From NCBI RefSeq assembly GCF_052324685.1, contig NW_027506912.1:417501-481500 (forward strand): a DNA stretch of 64,000 nt. Reading direction: 5' to 3'. Origin of the DNA: Brachyhypopomus gauderio (taxonomy: Eukaryota > Chordata > Actinopteri > Gymnotiformes > Hypopomidae). Shown piece after piece: positions 1 to 13,042 of this stretch; within the stretch, counting starts at the first letter, position 1; each line of letters opens with the position of its first letter. Under the pieces are notes generated by a model. That model worked only from the letters and a program-made list of their open reading frames with translations. It was not told the DNA's origin and made no database searches. Both the position numbers and the translations under genes were made by a program.

Positions 1-1408
1 TGGGTATGTGAAATATTCATTTACTCAGTAAACGATATTTTGATATAGGAGAAAAATGAGTGTGAGAAGGCATCTGACAATCTTTCACAGGCACTGAAAT
101 CAAGAGCTAAAGGTCAACCCAAAAATTATAGTAATGATGACAAATATTACCCTGTGCTTTCAAATTACCCGCACTTCCCTGTTATTAAGATACAAGTTAT
201 ATAACATATGTACAAAAATAGAAAAATGCCCATAGTTCACTGACAATCAGACTTTATCACTTTATCAACACCTTTTTGTCTGATTGAAATCTAGCATGTG
301 TTATCTTATGATGGGCTGCTATGGTAATGCAAGGCAGTGAATCTACAGTTGGCTTCTAAATCTCCTTCTGGGTAATGAAGGCCATGCCAACGTTTCTTGT
401 CTGTGACAGAAATGGTTGCCTGAACGATGAATGCCATAAAATAATTAAATATGCCTGATTTATTGGACAGATCAGCGAAGTGTTTTACTGGACCCATTAG
501 GAGTTCAGAATGTTTTATTACACTATTAGTAGACTTAACCAGGTGCCCTTGGATGGGAAGTGTTTTACTATAGTAGCATATTGTAACTTTAATATAAAAG
601 TAAATGCAGAAATCAATCTCCCACCAATGCTCAAAACCATACATCATATCCTATCGACCGCGCCGAGCTTCCTGGACTTCATTGTAAATCGACCTTTGGT
701 TTTCTGTCCTTGGCGTGACCCGGGGGAAAGATCAGATGTCACGGACTCTCTCGGGCCGACGGGGTCGTCCCTGCCGGCAGGCGGAATCACAATGAGACGA
801 AGTCTTTTTCCCGGGACTTCCACCGCACGCTTACGAACGAGAAAAGGGCGCACACATCCTCCTCTTCCTCCCCTTCGACCTCCCTTTCTCTCTTTTGCAG
901 AAGCGGAGTTGCGACTTCAGAGGAAAGTGGAGGGGAGGAGGGTCACCCCCCACCGAGAGGTGAACATCTAGAGAAAGAACACCGGAGAACCTGGCTTAGG
1001 TAGTTAATGTTAGCTAGTTACCATGGCGACCGTACCCCCCCAATGACTGTCGCACCATTGGACAGGACCCAAAAAGAACTTTAATGAAGCTGTTTATGCA
1101 GTTCAGTGTTTTTAAAAATCAATTTAGTGAGAGGTCACATCATGTAGGCTATGAGTCAAATGCGCACACTAATAGCCTATTAATTCAGTTAATATTAATA
1201 CACTTGGTTTAATATAGTTTCTGTCTTGGTCATGAAGGTCACTCTTTAAATAGCGAACAACCAATTAGATTTTTTCCCAATAATGCAGAAATACATTATG
1301 GAAGGTTAGAGCTGAATCTTTTGGACATAAATGAATCTATGACAGTATAATACCTTTTCTAGATGAAAATAAATGTTTTTATATATATATATAGATCAAA
1401 ACTCGAAT
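1..1408. other. Intergenic DNA, no gene recognised
   Basis: AT-rich unique-looking sequence. A GC- and CpG-richer block lies at about 645-965, with open frames on both strands that resemble no protein I know. It could be an exon or CpG-rich fragment of an unseen gene, but no splice-supported coding run was found. A short (TA)n tract lies at about 1380-1392. Confidence 0.5.
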
Positions 1409-1976
1409 TGTAATGACTGAGTGAAACAGGATTGACAAGTGCAGGAGATCATAATTTTATAATGATTTATTAGCAAAGCAAAGGAGACATCAAAAAGACT
1501 AAATTATACCAAACAAAACAAGACTAAAGACATCAACCAAGTAATACTAACTACAATTACAGACAGATTAACAAGGACAAAATAAATCTGTAGCAACATA
1601 GACAAACAAAAGCACATGAAGCAAACCTGCATACTACAAATTAAAGAGACAAGTAGTATGCATGACTGGACTGAACACAAGACATGAGCTAAGAAACAAC
1701 AGAAATAACTAGACTTACTACAGAACCAAAAAAAGGCACCACATTCAATGACCAGCAAACTATAGGGTCAAACACAGGGTTTAAATACACAGGGTTTAAA
1801 TACACAGGCAAACGAGGGCTCTAACAAGACACAGGTGAATCTAATACACAGGGTGGGGACACAATACAGGGCCGTGAATGTAGACACAAAAAAGAAATTT
1901 CAAAATAAAAGCTCAAAGAAGAAACCAGGAAACAAACCAAACCTAAACAAGAGGGGTTGCCAAGGGCACCGTCACA
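1409..1976 (-). mobile_element. Probable solo LTR
   Basis: Read on the minus strand this 568 bp block begins TGTGACGGTGCCC and ends AGTCATTACA, so it has the TG...CA ends of a retroviral-type LTR. The flanks are cgaat on the left and ctaat on the right, a 4/5 match to a 5 bp target duplication. Inside is a short repeated stretch ending in TTTAAA (around 1782-1806) that could serve as a TATA-like promoter. No internal retroelement genes adjoin it, so it would be a recombined solo LTR. The family was not identified. Confidence 0.5.
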
Positions 1977-2816
1977 CTAATTATATTTTCCACAGCTCAA
2001 AATGCAATTATATTTTAAATGGCAAAGTAGCATAAATTAATGTATAAATGCTAGCACATCTTATGTAGGCTACAAGTCAAATGAACAATAAACTGCACAG
2101 ACCTCAAAAACCTTTAAAAAACCATTATAAGAGAGACATTCACAAGACACCCAGGTAAGTGTTAATAATAGTACATTTTGATGTTCATCTCTAGATGTAG
2201 TTCATGCTTATCGATGTACCTCATCGAACATGTTTACTTTAGCTAACATCCATATTTGCAAACTATTTCTAACTGACAACTTGCAGTGGTGCACGCTTCA
2301 TCACGTCTTGTTGCTATGAAACAGAATAGTAGTTTGTGTACTTCACTGTGTCTGTGGTACTGGAGCAGGAAATACAACACCCTGAGGTTTTTACTAGATG
2401 TAAAAATTCAGCTCACTTTTTACCCATCAGTCTCTTCTCCTTCCCTGTCCCCTCTGGGGCTCAGGAAGAAAATTTGTGAAAGTAAATTTACAATTCAAAG
2501 TGTAGTTGTGCTGTTTATTATTTACTATCACCATTCCCCACTGTAACACACACACACACACACACACATACTGTATATTTATCATTTCTGCTGTAGTGGC
2601 CACTGTAATAATGTACAGGATGTTTTGGGCAGGCCAACAAACTGTCCATTATCTTTGTCAAACAAATAAACAACGTTGGGGGAAAAAAGAACGCATGTTC
2701 AGGGATGTTTTTGTCATTTACGCAGCGGACCAAGACAGAGATTGAAGAAAATGAGACATTTCCAGTCATCTGTGTTTCAGTGATGGGGAGATAGCACAGG
2801 TCTCCGTCACTGTATT

Positions 2817-2848
<32 letters not shown>

Positions 2849-5800
2849 CAGAGAATGACACTCATCGTTAATGTCATGTGACACAGAGATGGACGAGCTC
2901 TCTCTCTGGACAGTGAACTCTCTCCTCGACATTCAGTAATGGAATTAAATTACTGGAGTCTTGACCCAGCCAATCAGAACTGGAAACCAGTGCTGACATG
3001 TATTAGATAATATATGTAAACACACACAAATAACAGAAATGGATGCCTGCACCCAAACGGACACCAGCATCAACGCACAAACACACTGCAGTACATGCAT
3101 ACACATAAAACCAGAACATGCTGTCCTTTCCTGATCGACCGGGCACGGTTTAGCCCAGCCATTACCCTGTTTGCCTACTGCTAGTTTGCACATAAACACC
3201 TGCATTGGTCCAGACGTGCTGTCAAAGAAGAACAGCATGTCAACACCACTGAAAAATCCAGACATGTTTCATCAGACCAAACACTTCACATCAGCAGTGA
3301 TGCACATAACACCCACTCCCTTCAGAATAAGTGAAAAACAAACATAATAGCAAACTAATTTATCCCATTTTGAGCAAGAGTCATTTGCTCAATCAGAACA
3401 ATCAGAAGGACTCTATCCCCTTCATAAGACGCCTCTATGTTCTAACAAATGTTCCTGTTAAATCTCCTCCTTTTCTGTCCCTCGGAGAAACCTTCTCTTC
3501 AGTATGACACTCCACTTGTTCCACGGTGAAAGACCTCCTCCACCCTAGGACGCAGGTAGTGATTAAATCTAGTACTAAAGCACTTTCCCCGCACAGAACT
3601 GCTCTGAACTGCATGTTGAAAAAAATTTAGGCTTGTGACACCAAACTCATTCAATTTCCTTCTCACACCATTTCACAAATCATCTTCATTTTGCGTGAAG
3701 CTGCTAGGGTTTGTTGTGGGTTTGTATGTGTGTGTGTGTGTGTGTGCTTATTCACAAATGCACTCGTCCCTTAGTTTGACAGGTACTTTCAGACAGACCG
3801 GCGGGCTGCAACACACATCTGCAAAGACGAACCACCAGGTAAACACATCAGTCCCAGATCTTTAAAACCTCAACTTGACACAACACATCAAGCTAGAAGA
3901 AAGACACAGAGATGAAGCTCTGGACCACACCGTGTTGGTGAACGCTGTGCTTCCAGACGTCTTCTGTCCCAACTTAATCACACTTTCACAGCTTAAATCT
4001 CCAGAGTCTAAATGGACTTAACACGCATGTTCCTGAGAAAGTCCACATGTCCACAGGGATTTCTAATTCTGCTGTGAATTTCCAGAGAGTCTGCTTGAGA
4101 TGCAGTCTTCACGTGGCCGGAATAACCCACACACAGAGTTGACGACACAAACTACACAAACAAAATGACTTTGATCACAGATTTGCATTTTAACGTAATT
4201 AGCATATGTTACTTGTGGATTGCCGAATTGTGACTAATGAATCATAATCTTTCTTTATTAACTGTTGTTCCATGATAAGCTGGTTAAGATAGATAGCCGA
4301 CCACTAACCGATGCTGGAAGATAAGACACTGAACCTCAGGATGAGGTATCAAACTCTTTGTCTCTGAGCGCGAATGGCAGATATCAAATACTGTAAATAT
4401 GACTAACAGTGTTGGTTATGTTCATCTTTGCTTTCGGTGTCATATATGGGTGTCAATGGAAATACATTCAACTGCAGTTTCTCAGCACTTTTCATGCGGT
4501 CCTCGTGAAGTTGACCTGATGATGTTGACCGCAATAAATGTTAGAGTGTATATCCAAAATCCCATGAGGCTGGAGTCTGTGGGACTCAGCCCAGATGAGT
4601 TTGAACCCGGAGACTTCCAGACTACCACACGCAGGGGACTGCAATTGAGAAACGCCAATCTCAGCCTGCCTGTGTTCATCTCTAATTAAGATTCAGAACT
4701 CTAAGGCATTGCGTGGTTAGATTTCAATTTGCCTCGGCCTCCTAGTCAAAGCAGATAAAACTTTCATCATTCTTAGTAATTAGAGGGAGAAGATTCAATG
4801 AGCCTGTTCCACAATGACCTCGTTTAATAGCTTTGTAGAATTTCCTATCAAAAACAGGCATGCACAAAAACACTACATCTTTTAGTAAAGCTTTGTTGCA
4901 TTATCAAATCAAAGCATAAAGTGTTTCTACTTAAAAAACAAAATCCCATGAGCTGTTAAAACCTTTTAACAAGCTTCATTTTTGTCTGTGTTTCAGCGTG
5001 TTATGACACTGCAGCGGGTTGTGTTCTGCTGTTATATTATAGGGTGGTGACCTTTCTAGCTCTTAAAACCAATCTATGATGGTCTCTGGACACCGACGCC
5101 AGAGGACTGTAGTTAGCACAGAGTCCTGATGAGCAGTGTCAGCACATTTCTAATTAACCAGCGTGTGGCAAGACAGAGTCCAGCCGGATATGCCTTGAAG
5201 GATTCCGGTTCTTTCCTCAGCAGTTTCGGCCATAATTTCTACTTTATTGTAGCACAGCAGGGCGAGAAGCAGGATAAAGCTGCCTTTACTGGAGTCCGTA
5301 GTGTACACACCGAGGAATCTCACAAAACAGCAAAGGAAATAGGAAATTAGGAAATGAAAGTTTAGCAAGCGTCTATAAAATACTGGAGCTGACACAAAGA
5401 AACAACAAACAGGGGAAAACAGGATAACAGGGACATACACTGAAACAACACAACACAACACAAAGAACCCTAGACAGACATGAGTAAACAAGGGGGATTA
5501 CTATAACAGTCACTGAATATTTGTCATAAACTGACATTACTTGAAGTGTACAGCATACCCAAAATCAACCTTTAAAAATATTACCTCAGCCTAAATGTAG
5601 CTAGTCAAGTAGGGAGTCGTGAATCAAAGCGAGACTAAATAACTTTAGGGGGTGGGTCCCACTCATTTTCTGGAGGCTAAATAATTTACTGCTAGAAAGG
5701 TTCCCACGGTTTTAAAAAAAAAAAAGGTCTGACTTGGGCCTTTAATTCACCTTCATATCCGTATCTGAAGAACAAGATCAGAATTTATTAACTTTTAAAT

Positions 5801-6524
5801 CAGTCCAGTTGGTCCCTCGTCAGAGGGGGGGAGGGGCAGAGGGAGGGGCAGGGGGAGGGGCAGGGGGAGGGGCAGGGAGAGGGGAGGGGGAGGGGAGGGG
5901 GAGGATTTCAGGCAACAGGCCTCATAAACATTGACCTGAAGCAGTTGCCATGACTCCACGCAGACCCATCATTAACATTTGGTCCTCTTTTGCTCCCCCA
6001 TGCTCTTGATAATTTGCAGAAGGCCTCAACTGCAGATTAACGTGAGTGTTGTCTTTAGGTTATTGGCTGCTGCTGCAGGCTTCGTTTTGATTGGTCGCCT
6101 CCGGAGGATTGGAGGTGAGTTCTCAAATACAGCTCACATTACAAAGATTTTGTGAACAGGCCAAACAAAAAATATATATCGCCAGATTTGGGCCAAATTT
6201 TCCTAATGTGTTGATGTAGCTAAATATGTCAGTTTAAACTATATTCTAATTCACAGTCTGAGGCATGTTGGAAGACAGTATTGACCATTGCAAGATGGGG
6301 GAAATATCAAATTTCATCATAACCAAGAGGAGGCTACTTGGTTACTAATATATATATATCTCATAAGAAGGAACCCTCAATGGTTAAAAGATGTTAAGCG
6401 GATAAATAGATGACTCCACTGGCCATTGAAGCATTTTTGTTGCCGTTTTGTTTTACATCACTGTAAAAGAAAATTGTGTTTACTGAATATTGTTAATTGA
6501 AAACAAAAGTATAAAGTTAACATA
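1977..6524. other. Intergenic DNA with simple repeats
   Basis: No gene is recognised. Microsatellites are present: (CA)n about 2546-2567, (GT)n 2820-2848 and (GT)n about 3725-3746. Several stretches, for example 4,970-5,110 and 5,920-6,110, are unique-looking and of balanced composition and might be conserved noncoding sequence. That cannot be judged without an alignment. Around 5,360-5,500 is a possible degraded LTR fragment. Confidence 0.4.
5823..5904 (+). repeat. Purine-rich G/A minisatellite
   Basis: Repeated GGGGAGGGGCAG-like units make an almost pure purine strand with many G-runs. Such a tract could form a triplex or G-quadruplex. No gene is seen close by. Confidence 0.8.
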
Positions 6525-6915
6525 CAGTCATGGCCAAAAGTGTTGGCACCCCTGAATATTTTCACATCATTATTGCAATTACACATGTTTTGTTATACAC
6601 ATGTTTATTTCCTTTGTGTGTATTGGAACAACACAAAAAGGAAAATTTGACATAATTTCACACAGAACTCCAAAAATGGGCCGGACAAAATTATTGGCAC
6701 CTTTTCAAAATTGAGGGTAAATAACTTTGCTTGAAGCATGTGATGCTCATTCAAACTCACCTGTGATAAGTAACAGGTGTGGGCAATTAAAAAATCACAC
6801 CTGAGACCAGATAAAAAGGAGAGAAGTTGATTAATATTTGAATTTTGTGTCTGTGTGTGCACCACACTAGTACAGAAAGAGGAAAGGAGAACTGTTTGAG
6901 GACTGAGAACCAAAA

Positions 6916-8038
<1,123 letters not shown>

Positions 8039-8298
8039 GATTTCAGTAATTTTTTCTAAAGGGCGTGCAACCAAATATTAAGTTTAGGGTGCCAATTTTG
8101 TCCTGCCCATTTTTGGAGTTTTGTGTGAAATTACGTCAAATTTGCCTTTCCCCCCCCCGCTGTTTTTTGTGTTGTTCCAATACACACAAAGGAAATAAAC
8201 ATGTGTATAACAAAATATGTGTAATTGCAATAATTATGTGGAAGAAATACTATTTTCTGGAAAAAAGTCAGGGGTGCCAATACTTTCGGCCATGACTG

Positions 8299-8870
8299 TA
8301 GATACTCGTATGTCAGGTGGGTAGGCTGCACTCACACCATTCTCATCCATTTTTAATACATTTTTCTCAGTCTGCCTGATGTGGAAAGATCTACCATTTA
8401 ATAAAGTCACATCAGGCACCGCTAATGTAGCACAATTACAGAGAAATTCATGTGCCTTCTGTGAATATGAGCGAGAATGTTTAACCATTTTATATTTACA
8501 CTGTGTCATAGTTGATGGGAATAGGTGTTGGGAGAGAGAGACAGGGAGAGAGAGACAGGGAGAGATAACAGAAGTGAACTAGCAGCTGGGTGTTGAGATA
8601 CAGCTAATCAACACTACACACACACACACACACACACAGACCATGCTCGCTTTCAGTCATTCTGCTAAAAGCACTCAGGCGTTCAGGTGTAAAGTGCTAA
8701 AGTGCATGTGTTCAAGGTCCACGGAGCAGGAAAACACAGGGACAAAGGACTAGGAAGCGGAAAGGGGAGGACAGGAGTCCTTACGGAGGGAGGGAGTGTG
8801 TGAGAAGGAGACAGAGGGGAAGACTGGGGAGAGCTGCGAGAAGTGTGGACCAGGAGTGGAGAGCAGCAGA
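8299..8870. other. Spacer with a (CA)n tract
   Basis: No gene is seen. GA-rich sequence at about 8530-8570 and (CA)n at about 8615-8638 lead into the minisatellite. Confidence 0.5.
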
Positions 8871-9788
8871 CACTCCTTTAACAGCACACTCCTTTAACAG
8901 AAGACACTCCTTTAACAGAAGACACTCCTTTAACAGAAGACAATCCTTTAACAGCACACTCCTTTAACAGAAGACACTCCTTTAAAAGAAAACACTCCTT
9001 TAACAGAAGACAATCCTTTAACAGCACACTCCTTTAACAGAAGACACTCCTTTAAAAGAAAACACTCCTTTAACAGAAGACAATCCTTTAACAGCACACT
9101 CCTTTAACAGAAGACACTCCTTTAAAAGAAAACACTCCTTTAACAGAAGACAATCCTTTAACAGCACACTCCTTTAACAGAAGACACTCCTTTAAAAGAA
9201 AACACTCCTTTAACAGAAGACAATCCTTTAACAGCACACTCCTTTAACAGAAGACACTCCTTTAAAAGAAAACACTCCTTTAACAGAAGACAATCCTTTA
9301 ACAGCACACTCCTTTAACAGAAGACACTCCTTTAAAAGAAAACACTCCTTTAACAGAAGACAATCCTTTAACAGCACACTCCTTTAACAGAAGACACTCC
9401 TTTAACAGCACACTCCTTTAACAGCACACTCCTTTAAAAGAAAACACTCCTTTAACAGAATACACTCCTTTAAAAGAAAACACTCCTTTAACAGAAGACA
9501 CTCCTTTAACAGAAGACACTCCTTTAACAGCACACTCCTTTAACAGAAGACACTCCTTTAACAACACACTCCTTTAACAGAAGACACTCCTTTAACAACA
9601 CACTCCTTTAACAACACACTCCTTTAACAGAAGACACTCCTTTAACAGCACACTCCTTTAACAGAAGACACTCCTTTAACAGCACACTCCTTTAACAGAA
9701 GACACTCCTTTAACAGCACACTCCTTTAACAAAATACACTCCTTTACCAACACACACTCCTTTAACAGCACACTCTTTTAGCAGCAGG
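8871..9788 (+). repeat. CACTCCTTTAACAG minisatellite with 70 bp higher-order units
   Basis: The array is built from 16-18 bp monomers of the form CACTCCTTTAACAGAAGA. Between about 8957 and 9380 four monomer variants (18+18+18+16 bp) recur as a 70 bp higher-order unit about six times with almost no change. The remainder mixes monomers irregularly. This pattern points to recent unequal exchange or slippage. No coding potential is supported. Confidence 0.95.
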
Positions 9789-10267
9789 CACTCCTGATAG
9801 AGCAGACACTCTTTATAGAGCAGACACTCCTTTAACAGCAGACACTCTTTATACAGCAGACACTCTTTATACAGCAGACACTCCTTATACAGCAGACACT
9901 CCTTATACAGCAGACATTCCTTATACAGCAGACACTCCTTATACAGCAGACACTCCTGATAGAGCAGACATTCCTTATACAGCAGACACTCCTGATAGAG
10001 CAGACATTCCTTATACAGCAGACACTCCTGATAGAGCAGACATTCCTTATACAGCAGACACTCCTGATAGAGCAGACATTCCTTATACAGCAGACACTCC
10101 TTATACAGCAGACACTCCTGATAGAGCAGACATTCCTTATACAGCAGACACTCCTGATAGAGCAGACATTCCTTATACAGCAGACACTCCTTATACAGCA
10201 GACACTCCTGATAGAGCAGACATTCCTTATACAGCAGACACTCCTTATACAGCAGACACTCCTTTAA
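9789..10267 (+). repeat. Related minisatellite with 18/36 bp units
   Basis: The array continues with an altered monomer, CACTCCTTATACAGCAGA, alternating with CACTCCTGATAGAGCAGA, so that a 36 bp dimer dominates. It adjoins the previous array and shares the CACTCCT core. The two are therefore domains of one array that diverged and amplified separately. Confidence 0.93.
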
Positions 10268-10528
10268 CAGTGGGGCTGCCTAAATGTCCCTGGAACATCA
10301 TGACACCCCCTTCGTGTCCTAGTTCTCACTCTGCCCACATTCAGTTCAGTTCCACTCCACTCACCAGGGTTTGTCTGCATGCCCATATTTAACAGCAGTA
10401 CTGCCAAAGCACTGACAACCTAACAACAATTGACACATTAAGATTCATATTCTCTCTGTCTCCTTTATATTTCTGACAATGTGTTCTCCATCTTTCTCCC
10501 TCTCTCTCTTCATCTCTCCCTCCTTCTG

Positions 10529-10560
<32 letters not shown>

Positions 10561-11388
10561 CACCCACATCATCAGCTGCAACTGTCTAGTTAAGCAGCAA
10601 ATGTGTTTGCTTTGATTTAACCAAACATTCGAAAAATAACAGAAACACATGAAAATATTTATGCTGAGATTTTGGTGTAATTTTTTTCAAAGTCAATTAT
10701 TTACCAACATTTAGAAGAGTGGGAATGTTTACTTTGAATCTAGGTCAGATATATTATTATATTTTACCTAAAAATACACTTTTTAATCCAGCTAGCACTT
10801 AAAGGAAATTTCCTATAAATTCAGTGTGTTTGTCACACTCTTATTTCTGTGTGTCAATCAGGAGGGGGTGTGGCTCAATGGGGGTGTATAAACTCGATTT
10901 ATTCTACCACCAACCAAACCGTGAACCACTGTACTGAACCATGAAGGCGCCACACACCCTGAAGGTCACCCGCATAGCCAATAATTACAACCCTTGTGAC
11001 CTCAAGTGAGGTCAGGGAGCTGGTGCTTCAATTAGCGGTCGCTCAGCAAACCAGGCAGGGCTGAAGGATCGATGATGATCCCACATGACGGTACCACCCC
11101 CACCACCACCACCACACCCACAGTGTGTCACTGTTGTGTTTTTATTACACCAGCAGGCATAGAGCTCACAGGTGAAGCTCCGTCTGGGGATGACGTGACA
11201 AATTTAGTCTCTCACCCATAATCCCCCACGCCCACCTGACCCGCCTCCAGGGCCTGCTGGGGGTCACGCAGTGCTGCTTCACTGGGCTGATTTAGAGCGT
11301 TGCTGGAGACAGGGCAGGCGACAAAAAGCTGTCTAGCAGCACAGCTAGCGTCTGCTCACATGCTAGACCGCAGTTGTTATGGGGGAGA

Positions 11389-11420
<32 letters not shown>

Positions 11421-12072
11421 CTCTCTCTCTAATGTGCTCTCTTTCACTCCCTTACGTTTCTGTCTTTCTTCCCCTCACCGCCGGGCCGAAGCAGAGCGGC
11501 GTCCGCACCACGCGGGCAGCGGCAGCCAGGTAGCCCCGCCCCTCGCCGCCCGGAACCGCCGCCCCCTTATTCTGGCAATTACACCACCATTGTGCTTCTC
11601 CATGAGGAGATCTCGCCAGGGCTGCCTAATCTTCTCGCTGCCAGAATTGTCGCTGTTGCCTAGGTGATTTCGGGTAGTTTCAATGCATCGATATTTTCGG
11701 AAGGACAGGGGCGCTGGCTCGTCATTTGCTGACGGACAGGAAAGAGACGTGATTGGTCCTTTAGCTTGATTAGGGCAGGGTGTCTTGTTGCTGTTTTTAA
11801 AGATGTGAACATTTGGAAAGAGGTTTGAAAGGTGGGTGGTATAGAGCCAGTTATCCTATGCATTCATCACATGCTTATGGAGGTGTCTGTCCAAAGGAGG
11901 GGTTGGGGGGCCACAGGTGGAGAGGGCCGGCAGGTTGGCGTGGGTGGAGGATAACAAATGGTTTACTGTGTACTGTTTTCAGAAGTTTACCAAGTGCACA
12001 GCAAAGACACCTTCATTATTCCACTAAACTGATATTAATAAAAAACATATCCCACAGTAACTTTGAAGCTCT
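10268..12072. other. Intergenic DNA, no gene recognised
   Basis: Simple CT-rich tracts occur at about 10,490-10,560 and (CT)n at 11,390-11,430. A GC-rich, unique-looking stretch at about 11,480-11,660 is not coding by any family I recognise. Short open frames here are driven by the CT repeats. Confidence 0.45.
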
Positions 12073-12284
12073 CCTTTAAGACCGACTCTTTAAGACCACC
12101 CCTTTAAGACCACCCCTTTAAGACCGCCCCTTTAAGGCCGCACCTTTAAGACCGCACTTTTAAGACCCCCCCTTTAAGACCACCCCTTTTAAGACACCCC
12201 TTTAAGACCATGCCTTTAAGACCACCCCTTTAAGTCTGCCCCTTTAAGACCTCCCCTTTAAGACCTCCCCTTTAAGACCTCCTT
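12073..12284 (+). repeat. 15 bp minisatellite (CTTTAAGACCNCCCC)
   Basis: About 14 copies of a 15 bp unit CTTTAAGACCACCCC with point variants. It begins directly after unique sequence and ends near 12,284. Confidence 0.93.
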
Positions 12285-12471
12285 TCTGTCAAAGAGAGAA
12301 GGAGCTACTGTATTCCAGCAGAGGAGACTTTTAACGTCAACAGCTTCATTGCCATATTGGCATGTCAGTAACCGAATGTGCAATATAAATCTATAACCAC
12401 AGCTATGTAATCTATAAACAATCGACAGCAGATGAGAAAGTCATTTTGGGAACCTGTGTGTGGCCGTGTGA

Positions 12472-12481
12472 GTGAGTGAGT

Positions 12482-12524
<43 letters not shown>
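12472..12524 (+). repeat. (GTGA)n/(GA)n microsatellite
   Basis: A short GTGA stretch passes into a (GA)n run. Further GA-rich patches follow to about 12,710. Confidence 0.9.
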
Positions 12525-12526
<2 letters not shown>

Positions 12527-12884
12527 AAAAGTGGTCAAAAACAAACTTCAGGACTGATCCATTTGCATTTCCTCTGAGTGAGATTGGCACAGGGAAATTG
12601 AGAAAGTTTTGACATAGGCCAAGTTAAAACTTACAGTGTGAGAGAGAGAGACAGAGAGATAGAGAGACCCAGAGGCTGAGTAAAGACGGAGTGTCAGAGA
12701 CAGAGAGAGACCCCGGGGGTTAAGTTAAGACCAACAGTGATTATGTAAATCTTGTTGGACACAAACCAAAGCTGTAAGAACTCGTTCGAAGTGTCAACTT
12801 TTTTTTCCCAGGCATGTAGCAAATATCAAACACAATTAGTTATTATGACTTGGATGTGTTCCAGATTCAGCAACAGAGAAGCTG

Positions 12885-12886
<2 letters not shown>

Positions 12887-12946
<60 letters not shown>

Positions 12947-12982
12947 GTGCGTGTGTGCGTGCGTGTGCGTGTGTGCGTGTGC

Positions 12983-13041
<59 letters not shown>
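12887..13041 (+). repeat. Compound (GT)n microsatellite
   Basis: A 155 bp alternating purine-pyrimidine tract of GT with scattered GC and AT steps, able to form Z-DNA. Cys/Val-repeat frames read through it are artefacts. Confidence 0.95.

Positions 13042-13042
<1 letters not shown>

Noticed and set aside
510..971. 153-codon plus-strand frame in the CpG-richer block
   Set aside because: No recognisable domain, low-complexity proline/leucine tail, and an opposite-strand frame in the same block. It was kept only as a note.
4566..4680. Possible tRNA-derived SINE head with a B-box-like GTTTGAACCCGG
   Set aside because: No A-box at the right distance and no SINE tail or target duplication, so it was not reported as a feature.
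8871..10267. CRISPR-like regular spacing of short repeats
   Set aside because: The units are contiguous variants with no unique spacers, and the context is a vertebrate genome.
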